The translations under genes and the position numbers were made by a program. Below, in pieces: positions 1-8,078 of a stretch of DNA of 64,000 nucleotides. The stretch is from positions 4,216,001 to 4,280,000 of the forward strand of contig NZ_LT906479.1 of NCBI RefSeq assembly GCF_900187015.1, read 5' to 3'. Under the pieces are notes generated by a model. The model was not told where the DNA came from and did not search any database. It worked only from the letters and a program-made list of their open reading frames with translations. Origin of the DNA: Serratia ficaria. Its GTDB lineage: Bacteria > Pseudomonadota > Gammaproteobacteria > Enterobacterales > Enterobacteriaceae. How positions within the stretch are numbered: position 1 is the stretch's first letter; every line of letters starts with the position of its first letter.

Positions 1-53
1 ATATCGCTCTCCTTTCCATGAGGATAAATTGACTCGTCGCCATCAAAACCCGG

Positions 54-1106
54 TTATTCGATTTCCGCCTGAATAGTCGCCGTGGCATTGAATGTGCCCA
101 CGGCCGGCGCCTGGCCGGTGGTGTTGATGGGGTACAGGCTGATGCGCGTGCTGCCGGTTTGGCCCGGGTAGTTAAAATCGACCGGCAGGCGCCCGCTTTG
201 CGGCGAAACGGCCTTGCCAAGCCGATCTTCAATCATCACCCCGATGCTGCCGTTGCTGGTCTTTAACGCCACCGGCATGTTGGCGTCGGCCTCGCCGCGG
301 AAGGACAGGCTCACCCTGACGCCGGCGGAAATGTTGCGGCAGGCCAGGGTCAATTCTTTTTGATGCGGTGTGAATCCAGGCGGCATCTGCCCCTTGGTCT
401 TGAAGCCGGTGGCGAGAATATCGCCAAAGTCCACCACCACCGTCTGCGGGCTGATTTCACAGCTTTGCGGCACCGTCACTATGCCGCTCATGGTGACCAC
501 GGAAACCGGGATCGTGCTGCTGACCCCATTGATGACCGAGACGTAGCTCTCCACCAGCCTGGTGTTGGGAATGATGGTCTGGCCGACGAAAGGCTTGCGG
601 AAATACAGATGGATCCGCCCCCTGGCGCCGCTGCTATAGGGCGCGCTGGCACAGCTCTCGCCGGGCTGCAGTTCTGTTTTCCGGTTTGACACGTTGCTGA
701 ACGGGGTCGGGATGTATTGCCGCAGGTTGCCGCCAACATAAACCTCGCTGGCCACCGCCAGATACTCGTTCAACGCATAGTACGTCAGCGGCCCGATCGG
801 CAGGCCGCCCCCTCCCAGGCTTGGCTTGGCGGAAACGTAGGAGGCCGTGCGGCTGCGGCATTCACACTGCACATCATAGTTTTCGGTCATGTTCCAGTTA
901 TTGCCGGCGGCGTCGGGGATCACTATGCCGGTCACGTTCTGCGCCGGATCTTCCAGCCTCGGGGCGAACACGAATGAAAACGGATGCGTCCCCGCCGTCG
1001 GCCAGCATTGGCCAGGCGCCGCCTGCACCTGCGGAGCGCTCAGGATTGCGGTGAACAGCACGCCGCTGGCCAGCGCGGCCCGTTGAGTTAATTTCCCTAT
1101 TGTCAT
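54..1106 (-). CDS. fimbrial tip adhesin, two-domain (FimH-like position)
   Basis: Last gene of the fimbrial operon, 350 aa. A signal peptide ends near residue 29 (TILSAPQVQA). The N-terminal half is Cys-containing (GQCWPT, CECRSR) and does not look like a pilin, so it is probably the receptor-binding domain. The C-terminal ~150 residues (from IVTVPQSCEI) look like a pilin domain ending in alternating hydrophobic residues (TATIQAEIE). The frame is open upstream to 1328, but that part overlaps the usher; ATG at 1106 gives a signal peptide and lies 10 nt after the usher stop. Last position, larger size and two domains suggest a tip adhesin; the ligand cannot be told. Confidence 0.75.
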   Translation of the reverse strand: MTIGKLTQRAALASGVLFTAILSAPQVQAAPGQCWPTAGTHPFSFVFAPRLEDPAQNVTGIVIPDAAGNNWNMTENYDVQCECRSRTASYVSAKPSLGGGGLPIGPLTYYALNEYLAVASEVYVGGNLRQYIPTPFSNVSNRKTELQPGESCASAPYSSGARGRIHLYFRKPFVGQTIIPNTRLVESYVSVINGVSSTIPVSVVTMSGIVTVPQSCEISPQTVVVDFGDILATGFKTKGQMPPGFTPHQKELTLACRNISAGVRVSLSFRGEADANMPVALKTSNGSIGVMIEDRLGKAVSPQSGRLPVDFNYPGQTGSTRISLYPINTTGQAPAVGTFNATATIQAEIE

Positions 1107-1116
1107 CACATGCCCC

Positions 1117-3666
1117 TTATAAACACTGTCCGTTGAGCAGGCGAATGCCGCCGCTCTCGGGCTGATTGGCCAATTGATAGCCGACCTGACACTGCCGAGC
1201 CGCGTCATTGCCCCACTTAACCTGCAGCTGACCGCTTTCGGCCATTCCCGACAGGTAAACCTGCCCGCCGTCGCCGACGATGCCCGCACTGTCGCCAGAG
1301 GCATTGAGAACGCTGACCGTGGCGCCAAAAGGCACCGGGCTGCCGCTGCGCGTCAGCAGCGTCATCAATACGCGCTGGCCGACGTTAGGGTTGAAACTGG
1401 CGCGCACCACCGCCCCGCGGGTGGGGATCACCGTTTGGCTGCTGAGCGTCATATCCACATCGTCGGCGAAGGATTCTCCGTCCAGCCCTACGACGTTGCG
1501 GCGGTAAGGCGTCAGATAAGGCACCACCGCATAACCGCGCCAGTCGGTACTCACGCCGGTCTGGTTCAACACGCTGACCCCGGCGGCGCCCGGCGCCTGA
1601 ACCAGCGCCACCGTATCGCCCAGCGACTGCGACAGCGTGACGCCGTTTTCATGCACCAGCACCCCGCCCTGAATGCCGTAGTTCACCTGCTGGCGATGGC
1701 GGTCGTAGCCGTAACCCAGGTTCAGCTCAGCCAGGGGCCCCTTGTAATCGGTCTGAATGCTGCCGTTGGCCCCCTGCCCTTTGCCGGTATAGCCCTGGCT
1801 GATGCTGTAGTTCAGGTTGTTGCCTGCCAGCGCGCTGCCGCTCAAACCGAGGTTATTGCTGGTGGCGCCGTTGCGGCTGCTGTTCATGTTGTAGGTGGCG
1901 TAACTGCCCGGCAGCCATTTGCTCAGCGGCACGCTGACGTTGAACGCCACAATATGGTCGCGGACGTGGTTGCGATCGCCGTTGTTGTCATAGCCGTTTT
2001 GGCTGAAGGTGTAATTCAGGCCGTAGCTGATGCTTTCCCAATTGTTGTTGTAGCTGACGCTCGCCGACTGGGAACGGCGGTTGTCATTCCAGTAGTCTTC
2101 GTTAAACAGGCTGAGCGACAGCGTGCCGCCGGCCTCCCACAGGCCCTGGCTCAGGGTAAGTTCGGCGCGGCTTTTCTTGTGATCGTTATAGACGGCGTTG
2201 CCGCCGTAGCTTTCCAGCGCCTCTTGCAGGGTATAGAAGCCGCGCGTGGAATAGCGGTAGCTCGCCAGGCTGAAGTTAGTGCCGGTTTCGATAAAGTTTT
2301 TGCCGTAACGCAGGCGCCATGACTGCCCCTGCTCCTTGGGCTGGGTTTCCGGTTTGGTCCAGGCCTGGGTAACGTCGCTGGACATCGCCCCGAACGCACC
2401 CAGGTTTTGCCCCCAGCCCAGCGCCAAGGCCTGATATTTGCTGGCGGCCTGTACGCCGCCATATACCGTCGCGCCCCACGGCAGGCCATAGATGCCCGTG
2501 GCCTGGCTAAAGGGATGCTCGTCGACGCCTCCGCCGTAGGAACGGTATTTCCCGCTGGTCAGGCTGTATTTGAAACGGCCCTCGCGCTGCAATACCGGCA
2601 CCACGGCGTAAGGCACCACAAAGTTTTGCTCCTGGCCGTCGGCTTCGCGCACGCTAACGTTCAGGTCGCCGCTGCCGCCGGTGGGGTAAAGGTCGGTGAT
2701 TTCAAACGCCCCTGGCGGCACATAGCTTTGATAGATAACGTAGCCGTTCTGGCGAATGACGATCTGGGCGTTGCTGCGCGCGATCCCGCGCACCACCGGC
2801 GAATATCCTTTCATGCTGTCCGGCAGGATCTCATCTTCCGAAGCCAGCTGGCCGCCGCGGAACTGCACGCTGTCGAATACGTCGCTGGCGGTGGCGCTGT
2901 CGCCCAGGGTCAGGCGGCTTTGCAACGCAACGATATCGCGCTGCAGGTAGGTATTAATCGAACGCCATGATGAATTACCGCCACTATATTGATTCCATAC
3001 CGAATAATTGCGCAGACGCCAGGCGCCCCAGTTAATGCCCGAACGCAGGTTAAGGTAATAGTTGTTATTGTCCTGCCCTTTGCTTTCGCGCACCTGGCTG
3101 TTGGCGCCGGTGAAGTTATAGTTGACCAGCAACGCCGGCACGCCGGCGTCCCACTGCTCGGGCGGGACATAGTCGCGCGCATTGGTTTTCAGCGCGGCCT
3201 GGGGAATGCTCAGGTTGAGCCGCAGCTGGTTGAACTGAAAGATGGCGGATGCCTGCGGGATGCTCTGCGCCAGATTGACGCAGGTATCCGCGCCGTCGAT
3301 GGCGGGGAATGACGCGATCCTTACCCCCAGCTCGGCCAGCTTCGCGGCGCTCAGGCAAGGTTGCAGCGTCTGTTTTCCTGCCGCGTCCCGCAACAGCCTG
3401 AAATCAATGTCCAGGGTGTCTATCGGCTGACCGTTGAGATAAAGATCGACCCGGTAGGTGCCCGGAGCCTGGCTGCTGTTCCCTTCAAAAACGGAAAGAT
3501 CGGCGCCGCGCAATGCCGGGTTGTCAATTTCCAGCAGCGCCGGGTTAAAATAATCGCTCGCATGCGCCGTACTGACGACATTCAGCAGCAACAACGCCTG
3601 GCAAGATATCAGGTATAGCAAAAACGGCCTCGGTTTCCGCAGACCAATACAATCCGGGTTATTCAT
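1117..3666 (-). CDS. outer membrane fimbrial usher (FimD/PapC family)
   Basis: About 849 aa, normal for an usher. The signal peptide contains a hydrophobic run (FLLYLISCQALLLLNVV) cleaved near AHA-SDYFNPALLEI, and SDYFNPALLE is the standard mature usher N-terminus. The DVSLRE-like NVSVREADG segment, many aromatic Gly-rich beta strands and a C-terminal Cys pair (RQCQVGYQ…LNGQCL) fit the pore, plug and C-terminal domains. The open frame extends to 3738, but ATG 3666 has AGGGAG upstream and starts the signal peptide. It assembles and exports subunits delivered by the adjacent chaperone. Confidence 0.92.
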   Translation of the reverse strand: MNNPDCIGLRKPRPFLLYLISCQALLLLNVVSTAHASDYFNPALLEIDNPALRGADLSVFEGNSSQAPGTYRVDLYLNGQPIDTLDIDFRLLRDAAGKQTLQPCLSAAKLAELGVRIASFPAIDGADTCVNLAQSIPQASAIFQFNQLRLNLSIPQAALKTNARDYVPPEQWDAGVPALLVNYNFTGANSQVRESKGQDNNNYYLNLRSGINWGAWRLRNYSVWNQYSGGNSSWRSINTYLQRDIVALQSRLTLGDSATASDVFDSVQFRGGQLASEDEILPDSMKGYSPVVRGIARSNAQIVIRQNGYVIYQSYVPPGAFEITDLYPTGGSGDLNVSVREADGQEQNFVVPYAVVPVLQREGRFKYSLTSGKYRSYGGGVDEHPFSQATGIYGLPWGATVYGGVQAASKYQALALGWGQNLGAFGAMSSDVTQAWTKPETQPKEQGQSWRLRYGKNFIETGTNFSLASYRYSTRGFYTLQEALESYGGNAVYNDHKKSRAELTLSQGLWEAGGTLSLSLFNEDYWNDNRRSQSASVSYNNNWESISYGLNYTFSQNGYDNNGDRNHVRDHIVAFNVSVPLSKWLPGSYATYNMNSSRNGATSNNLGLSGSALAGNNLNYSISQGYTGKGQGANGSIQTDYKGPLAELNLGYGYDRHRQQVNYGIQGGVLVHENGVTLSQSLGDTVALVQAPGAAGVSVLNQTGVSTDWRGYAVVPYLTPYRRNVVGLDGESFADDVDMTLSSQTVIPTRGAVVRASFNPNVGQRVLMTLLTRSGSPVPFGATVSVLNASGDSAGIVGDGGQVYLSGMAESGQLQVKWGNDAARQCQVGYQLANQPESGGIRLLNGQCL

Positions 3667-3768
3667 CCTTTTAACTCCCTGTCCCGATCGTGTCGCCCGC
3701 CTAAACGTCGGCAAGCCGTATCCCTGCTCCGCCATCAAACGGAGCTACAACATCCTGGCAACGCCCGC

Positions 3769-4446
3769 TTATAGAGTGCTGGTAAAGGTTTGGCCGGTAC
3801 CGCCGTAATCGTTGATGATTTGCCAGCTCAGGCTTCCGCCCGCGCCGCTGCCGGCCGGCAGGGGAAAGCTGGCGGTGGCCTGCGGCGCGACCATGGTGCT
3901 GCCGGCAACGGCGCTGCCGTTGAGTTTCAAATTAAAGAAGGTGAGGTAATAAGGTGACGGATTGCTCACCTGCAGGCGATTGCCGCTGCGCCGCCAGGCC
4001 AGCTTGCCGACCGCCTCTTCCAGATTGCCGGACAGCCCCTGAGGGCGATAAATCAGTTTGATGCGCGTCTTGATGGCGATCTGCAGCGTATTGTCTTTTT
4101 TCTCCACGGAAGGAATGGCCTTTACGTTCAGCCAATACAGCGATTCTTTGTCCGCCGGCAAATTGCCGCCCGCACGCACTACCCGCAGCAGATTGTTTTG
4201 CCCGCCATCCAATCTAAACAGCGGCGGGGTGATGATGAAAGGCGCCTTGGCGCTGTCGCCCTCTTGCGCATCCACCCAGGACTGAATCAGATAAGGCACG
4301 GCGTCCGGGTTATTGATGCTCAGCGCCGACTCTTTCTTGGCGCCGTCATAAATCAGGCGAGTGCCCCCCACCACCACGCCAGCCTGTACCTGGCTCCAGC
4401 ACATCATCATCAACGCTGCGGCCAGCGTGAAATATCCTGCTTTCAT
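3769..4446 (-). CDS. periplasmic pilus chaperone (FimC/PapD family)
   Basis: 225 aa with a signal peptide ending QVQA-GVVVGG. The mature start GGTRLIYDGAKKESALSINN is the PapD-type first strand. LIQSWVDAQEG, then PPLFRLDGGQNNLLRVV and LYWLNVKAIP, are the classic family motifs, including the conserved Arg and Lys that anchor the subunit C-terminus (KTRIKLIYRP). It lies between the pilin and the usher on the same strand. It would cap fimbrial subunits by donor-strand complementation in the periplasm and hand them to the usher. Confidence 0.93.
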   Translation of the reverse strand: MKAGYFTLAAALMMMCWSQVQAGVVVGGTRLIYDGAKKESALSINNPDAVPYLIQSWVDAQEGDSAKAPFIITPPLFRLDGGQNNLLRVVRAGGNLPADKESLYWLNVKAIPSVEKKDNTLQIAIKTRIKLIYRPQGLSGNLEEAVGKLAWRRSGNRLQVSNPSPYYLTFFNLKLNGSAVAGSTMVAPQATASFPLPAGSGAGGSLSWQIINDYGGTGQTFTSTL

Positions 4447-4473
4447 TTTGTTTTCTGCCCCATCGTCTATGCG

Positions 4474-4503
4474 TAAAGAGCCAGAGACATGCCTCTCTGG
4501 CTC
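4474..4503 (-). terminator. intercistronic hairpin between pilin and chaperone genes
   Basis: Perfect 10-bp stem GAGCCAGAGA/TCTCTGGCTC with loop CATGCC at 4478–4503, followed on the minus strand by TTTACG. It lies 37 nt after the pilin stop and 31 nt before the chaperone start. Such hairpins after the major pilin gene commonly stop part of transcription or protect the pilin mRNA 3' end, so pilin exceeds chaperone and usher. The U-run is short, so partial termination or mRNA stabilisation is an inference. Confidence 0.6.
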
Positions 4504-4540
4504 CGTTAGCCAATTACCTTGTTACGATGACCTGACGGCC

Positions 4541-5056
4541 TTACTGATAAACGATCGTGAAGTTGGCGGTGGCGTTGGCGCTACCGGCGCTGACGGTGTC
4601 ATAGGCGTAGTAGCGGGCAACGAAGCCCAGGACGTTGTCTTGATTTTCTGCCAGTGAATACTGACGGGAATCGTTACCGATGTTGATCACGTTGCTGGCA
4701 TCGTCCAGAAGCTGTACGCCGATGCCTTTTGCTTTATCCGCGTCAGCGGTCAAGGCCAGCAGTCCTGATTGCCCCTGGATCTGGGTGCCGTCAAAACGGA
4801 CGATGGCGCCGGAAACGGTGTTAGGGCAGTTTTTCAGCACCAGGTTGAAGGCTTTGGCGCCCGCGGTTTTGGACGCGGTAAAGGCATCTTTGGCGATTTT
4901 GCCCAGCACAATCTGCTTGTTCTGCGAATCGGCGTCTACGGTACAAGATTCTTCAGTAATAGAACCCGTAATATTCAGGGCGCCATCGGCGGCGAATACG
5001 GCAGGGGTAAATGCAGATGCGCTCAATACGGCCAGGGCCAATAAATTCTTTTTCAT
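4541..5056 (-). CDS. type 1-like major fimbrial subunit (FimA family)
   Basis: 171 aa. The signal peptide MKKNLLALAVLSASAFTPAV…A is cleaved before ADGALNITG. The first pilin Cys is in EESCTVDA and the second in LKNCPNTV, and the C-terminus NATANFTIVYQ has the conserved penultimate Tyr used in donor-strand exchange. The frame is open to 5107, but ATG 5056 starts the signal peptide and has GGAAAG upstream. It is the first gene of the operon, directly downstream of the putative invertible promoter segment, so its expression is probably phase-variable. Confidence 0.92.
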   Translation of the reverse strand: MKKNLLALAVLSASAFTPAVFAADGALNITGSITEESCTVDADSQNKQIVLGKIAKDAFTASKTAGAKAFNLVLKNCPNTVSGAIVRFDGTQIQGQSGLLALTADADKAKGIGVQLLDDASNVINIGNDSRQYSLAENQDNVLGFVARYYAYDTVSAGSANATANFTIVYQ

Positions 5057-5197
5057 CCTACTTTCCTTTAAAAGGTATGCAAATATGCATTGGTTTATTT
5101 CCGACATAACCCTATGTCACTCCTTTTATTTAGCTCGACAGTCAGGACACCCTCTTCGACAATAATTATTAATTGCCGTGAGTTCATTCATCCAAAC

Positions 5198-5222
5198 GAT
5201 TCATTTTGAGCTAAAGTGACTC
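5198..5222 (+). repeat. left recombination site of fim switch
   Basis: Imperfect palindrome with arms GATTCATTTT and AAAGTGACTC around spacer GAGCT. The 11-bp core TTTGAGCTAAA (5205–5215) is perfectly inverted at the right site (5496–5506). The site is about 140 bp upstream of the pilin start codon. Confidence 0.72.
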
Positions 5223-5252
5223 CTTTGGTTTTTTAAACCAACGCACAGCTAG

Positions 5253-5281
5253 TTTTTAGAATTTAATTCTCAGGATGGCAA
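5253..5281 (-). promoter_or_regulatory. candidate leftward promoter inside the switch, currently facing the pilin gene
   Basis: On the minus strand TTGCCA (5281–5276), a 17-nt spacer and TAAAAA (5258–5253) match sigma-70 hexamers at 9 of 12 positions. In the sequenced orientation it would read toward the pilin gene. It is only slightly weaker than the opposite promoter, so the phase cannot be settled from sequence alone. Confidence 0.3.
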
Positions 5282-5457
5282 TTATTAAGCTTGATTAGCG
5301 TTTAAAAAAACCGGAGTTTCGGCGCGGGAGTTATTGGCGGACGGAAATGGAATAAGATAATACTTAGAGCCAACGGGGCTGTCATTGAAAAAAACACCGC
5401 TACCCACTTGATTTAAATGAAAAATAATGAATGATTAAGAAAGCGCTGATACGACTA

Positions 5458-5486
5458 TTGACATTGGTTTTACTCATCCTTAGAGT
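5458..5486 (+). promoter_or_regulatory. candidate switch promoter, currently pointing away from the pilin gene
   Basis: Consensus −35 TTGACA (5458–5463), a 17-nt spacer and TAGAGT (5481–5486) lie just inside the right recombination site. As sequenced, it reads toward the 3' end of the recombinase gene. Mirrored about the two spacers, its −10 would fall at about 5225–5230 reading leftward, giving a pilin leader of about 160 nt. If this is the real pilin promoter, the sequenced state is phase OFF. Confidence 0.5.
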
Positions 5487-5488
5487 AT

Positions 5489-5513
5489 GTTTCAGTTTAG
5501 CTCAAAGTGACTC
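5489..5513 (-). repeat. right recombination site of fim switch
   Basis: Arms GTTTCAGTTT and AAAGTGACTC around spacer AGCTC. It ends 26 nt from the recombinase stop codon. The right arm is identical to the right arm of the left site, while the spacer is inverted; this polarity determines inversion. Confidence 0.72.
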
Positions 5514-5539
5514 CTTCAGGTTATTAACTTAAAGTTTAC

Positions 5540-6088
5540 TTACCAGATTTCCTTAAACCTCTGAGCGTTGCTGGCGGTATAAATAACGGTATTCTGAATA
5601 TTCCTATGCCCCAGATAATCCTGAATCAACCGCGTATCAATGCCTTTGTCCGCCAGGGCGAACCCACAGCCGTGGCGCAGCATATGCGGATGCGCATTGA
5701 CCTCCAGCCCGGCTTCCTTGCTGTAATTGCGAATCAGCCAGTAAATGCGCTGCCGCGACAAACGTCCGCCGCGGTTTGAGAGGAATAACCATTCCCCATC
5801 GGCCCCACGATGCTGTTTACGTTTATCCAGCCAACGCCGCAGGCACTGCCTTTCGCGCAGATATAACGGATGCACGGTGGAAAAACCGTTTTTCAAGCGG
5901 TGAACATAAATATTGCCGCCTTCAAGATCGATATCCGACAAACGCCATCCGCCGATCTCACTTGCGCGGCAGCCATGAATAAAACACATGTAAATCAAAC
6001 AATAATCGCGTTCTGGATTCTTTCCTTGCAGCGTAACCTCAAGCAGCCGCTCCACTTCGGAAGGCGTCAGATGTTTACGATTGGACAT
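5540..6088 (-). CDS. FimB/FimE-type tyrosine recombinase
   Basis: 182 aa, the size of the short fimbrial-switch recombinases (~200 aa) that lack the N-terminal arm-binding domain. Catalytic residues appear complete: Arg41 (HGCRASE), Lys66, His135 and Arg138 (HPHMLRHG), His161 (YLGHRN) and nucleophile Tyr170 (VIYTAS). The start ATG has GAGG upstream (GAGGTAGC). It is a single copy transcribed toward the switch and the pilin gene, so one enzyme would have to serve both directions, as MrpI does in Proteus. Its substrate would be the sites at 5198–5222 and 5489–5513. Confidence 0.9.
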   Translation of the reverse strand: MSNRKHLTPSEVERLLEVTLQGKNPERDYCLIYMCFIHGCRASEIGGWRLSDIDLEGGNIYVHRLKNGFSTVHPLYLRERQCLRRWLDKRKQHRGADGEWLFLSNRGGRLSRQRIYWLIRNYSKEAGLEVNAHPHMLRHGCGFALADKGIDTRLIQDYLGHRNIQNTVIYTASNAQRFKEIW

Positions 6089-6516
6089 GCTACCTCGATA
6101 ACTTGATCAGAAAAATGTGGCTGTCATTTTCCTTTTACATCACCACAATGGATACCCGGAGCGCGCTCCGGTTTACGGACGGGTTCCTGCATCCTGCGCG
6201 GAGTATAGCGGAATTGCCGGAGGTGAACAGCCCGGCTGCGGCGCTATTCCCCGCCTGAAATCAAGCCGTTTGCCGGTAATGAAAATGGCGCAACGCTAAC
6301 GTTTTCAAAATGAACGCGCGGGTAATCGCTTCGAAAAAGTTAATATCAGCGCTCCGCCTGACGGGTTATTCGCCCTCACCGCGGCCATTTAAACCACAAA
6401 AAAAAGAATAATCTTAATCGCTGTGCCGATGCTATAAGGCCGCAGGCAGCCTTTGGCATTAACGCGTTTAGATAAAATGAAGGGGCCATTTCAGGAAGGG
6501 ATTTCACATCGCGTTT
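6089..6516. other. intergenic region upstream of recombinase gene
   Basis: About 430 bp without a credible gene, between the recombinase start and the 3' end of the peptide/acyl operon. It contains AT-rich runs (for example a run of A near 6400) and should hold the recombinase promoter on the minus strand. I could not identify a convincing −35/−10 pair. Confidence 0.4.
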
Positions 6517-6549
6517 GCCGGCGCCGGGATAAAACGCCCGGAGCCTGGC
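6517..6549 (-). terminator. GC-rich inverted repeat at the end of the peptide/acyl operon
   Basis: GGCGCCGGG (6520–6528) and CCCGGAGCC (6537–6545) pair with one mismatch around an 8-nt loop, extended by outer GCC/GGC. It begins 14 nt past the stop codon of the acyl carrier protein gene. There is no T-run on the minus strand, so it may act as an mRNA 3' end rather than an intrinsic terminator. Confidence 0.35.
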
Positions 6550-6558
6550 ATCAATACA

Positions 6559-6801
6559 TTATTGCAGGGCCATGTAACGGCACAGTTCGCCCAATGTCAT
6601 ATCCGGCTGCTCGAGAAACAGCTCGGCGTTTAACGCAATGCCAAACTCTCGTTTGGCCAATAACATCAGCTCCACATAATCCAGGCTATCCAGACCCAGC
6701 TGCAGCAGCGATATATCCGCCGACAGCGAGGCCGGCTCCAGTTCTCTGGCCTCATACAGCAGCGCGCAAACTTTTTCATACAGCATTCGATACTTTTCCA
6801 T
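6559..6801 (-). CDS. acyl carrier protein
   Basis: 80 aa, acidic, four-helix ACP type. The phosphopantetheine site is Ser39 in LGLDSLDYVEL, a textbook motif. A GTG at 6807 is in frame, but ATG 6801 has AGGAG five nt upstream and follows the ketosynthase stop by 2 nt, so the pair is translationally coupled. It is the last gene of the operon. As a second ACP dedicated to this cluster, it would carry an acyl chain for the ketosynthase and perhaps for the LpxL-like acyltransferase of the same operon. The substrate is unknown. Confidence 0.9.
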   Translation of the reverse strand: MEKYRMLYEKVCALLYEARELEPASLSADISLLQLGLDSLDYVELMLLAKREFGIALNAELFLEQPDMTLGELCRYMALQ

Positions 6802-6803
6802 TA

Positions 6804-8078
6804 TCACTCCTGGTTATCAATCTCATGTTTGCCGAAGACCAGCGCCGCGTTCGCCCCGCCAAAACCAAAGCTGAGGTTCATGACGTTCCGCAGGCGGCCG
6901 GGGCGGTGCCCCTGGCTGATATAGTCGAGATCGCAGGCCGGATCGGCCTCATGCAGATGGCAGGTGGCCGGCATTATTTGCTGCTGCAGCGCCAACAGGC
7001 AGATGATGGACTCAAAGCTGCCGGAGGCGCCGATCAGATGGCCGGTAAAGGATTTGGTGCTGGAGAGCGGCGTGCGGTAGGCATCCCGGCCCAGCGCCAG
7101 CTTGATGGCCTCGGTTTCGTTCAGGTCATTGAGCGGCGTTGAAGTGCCGTGCGCATTGATATAGTCAATCTGGTGGCTGCGCAGCCCGGCCTGTCTCAGC
7201 GCCCGCCGTATGCTGTGCACCCTGGCCTGTTTATCCTCCGCCGGCGCGGTAAGATCAAAGGCATCCGAACAGCTGCCGTAGCCTTTGATTTCGCCCAGTA
7301 TTGTCGCGCCGCGCGCCACAGCGGCCTCACGTTCTTCCAGGCACAGCACCGCTGCGCCTTCCGCCAGCACGAAGCCATTGCGATCGCGGCTGAACGGGCA
7401 GCTGGCTTTCGTGATGTCCTGTTGCTCATGGGTCAGCATGCGCAACACGTCAATATTCCAGATGGCGCCATTACCGCTCAGCGACTCTGCGCCGCCGGCC
7501 AGCATCATCGAGGCCCGCCCCCAGCGGATAATCTCGAACGCGTCGCCAATGGCGATACTGCCGCTCGCGCAGGCCGCCGCCGGCGAATTCTGGTATCCGC
7601 GTAAACACCAGCGCTGGCTGCAGATCGCCGTCGCAATATTGGGCATCGAGTGGAAAGCGCCAAACAGGCGACCCAATCCGGATTGCAGGTAATCCGCATT
7701 ATTGAGCGACGCTTCGTCCTGCCCCCCCCACCCGCTGCCGATAATGACGCCGCACTCCAGCGCAGGGTAAACCTCGGTCGGCCCAACCGCCGTCGGGGGA
7801 AACGCCATCTCGACTGCCTCGCTCGCCGCGGCCAACGCCAATCGGGCAAAGCGCGGCAGCCGGCGGCGGAGGGATTGCGCAACCCCCTCCAGGGGCGGTT
7901 CCTGATCCATCAGCGCAAAAAAACGCGCGCGGATCCCCGCCGCCGATTTATCGTGATAACGGTACGCCAGACGATATTCCATCATCGCCTGCCAGTTTTG
8001 CTGCACATTCATGCCCAGGGCCGTGACCGCGCCGTAGCCGGTCACCACCACCCGTTTCGGCTGCATTTGCTTATTCAT
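6804..8078 (-). CDS. beta-ketoacyl-ACP synthase (FabF/KAS II-like)
   Basis: 424 aa. The thiolase-fold active site is complete: Cys170 in SPAAACASGS, His310 in INAHGTSTPLND, Lys342 and His347 in STKSFTGHLIGA. The N-terminal VVVTGYGAVTALG and the Gly-rich LSFGFGGANAALV near the C-terminus are standard. It overlaps the upstream outer-membrane factor gene by 8 nt and is followed 2 nt later by the ACP. No ketoreductase, dehydratase or malonyl transferase is in the operon. It therefore probably makes a single decarboxylative condensation or uses chains from housekeeping fatty-acid synthesis; this is inference. Confidence 0.92.
   Translation of the reverse strand: MNKQMQPKRVVVTGYGAVTALGMNVQQNWQAMMEYRLAYRYHDKSAAGIRARFFALMDQEPPLEGVAQSLRRRLPRFARLALAAASEAVEMAFPPTAVGPTEVYPALECGVIIGSGWGGQDEASLNNADYLQSGLGRLFGAFHSMPNIATAICSQRWCLRGYQNSPAAACASGSIAIGDAFEIIRWGRASMMLAGGAESLSGNGAIWNIDVLRMLTHEQQDITKASCPFSRDRNGFVLAEGAAVLCLEEREAAVARGATILGEIKGYGSCSDAFDLTAPAEDKQARVHSIRRALRQAGLRSHQIDYINAHGTSTPLNDLNETEAIKLALGRDAYRTPLSSTKSFTGHLIGASGSFESIICLLALQQQIMPATCHLHEADPACDLDYISQGHRPGRLRNVMNLSFGFGGANAALVFGKHEIDNQE

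Larger units (their letters stand above)
5198..5513. other. putative invertible fimbrial promoter switch
   Basis: Two 25-bp sites fit a tyrosine-recombinase layout of two arms around a 5-bp spacer. The left site has arms GATTCATTTT (5198–5207) and AAAGTGACTC (5213–5222) around GAGCT (5208–5212). The right site has GTTTCAGTTT (5489–5498) and AAAGTGACTC (5504–5513) around AGCTC (5499–5503). The spacers are exact reverse complements, and the left site matches the reverse complement of the right at 20 of 25 positions. Recombination between sites in this relative orientation inverts, rather than deletes, the ~286 bp between them. Length and place (recombinase, switch, pilin) match the E. coli fim and Proteus mrp switches. 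Inversion itself is inferred. Confidence 0.75.

Noticed and set aside
1107..1328. N-terminal extension of the fimbrial adhesin frame
   Set aside because: Overlaps the usher 3' end and lacks a signal peptide; the internal ATG at 1106 starts a proper signal sequence.
5113..5137. Third sequence resembling the fim switch sites (TCACTCCTT and TTTAGCTC near the pilin leader)
   Set aside because: Only the AGCTC spacer and short pieces match; the flanking arms do not follow the 10-bp arm consensus. Probably chance or a decayed copy.
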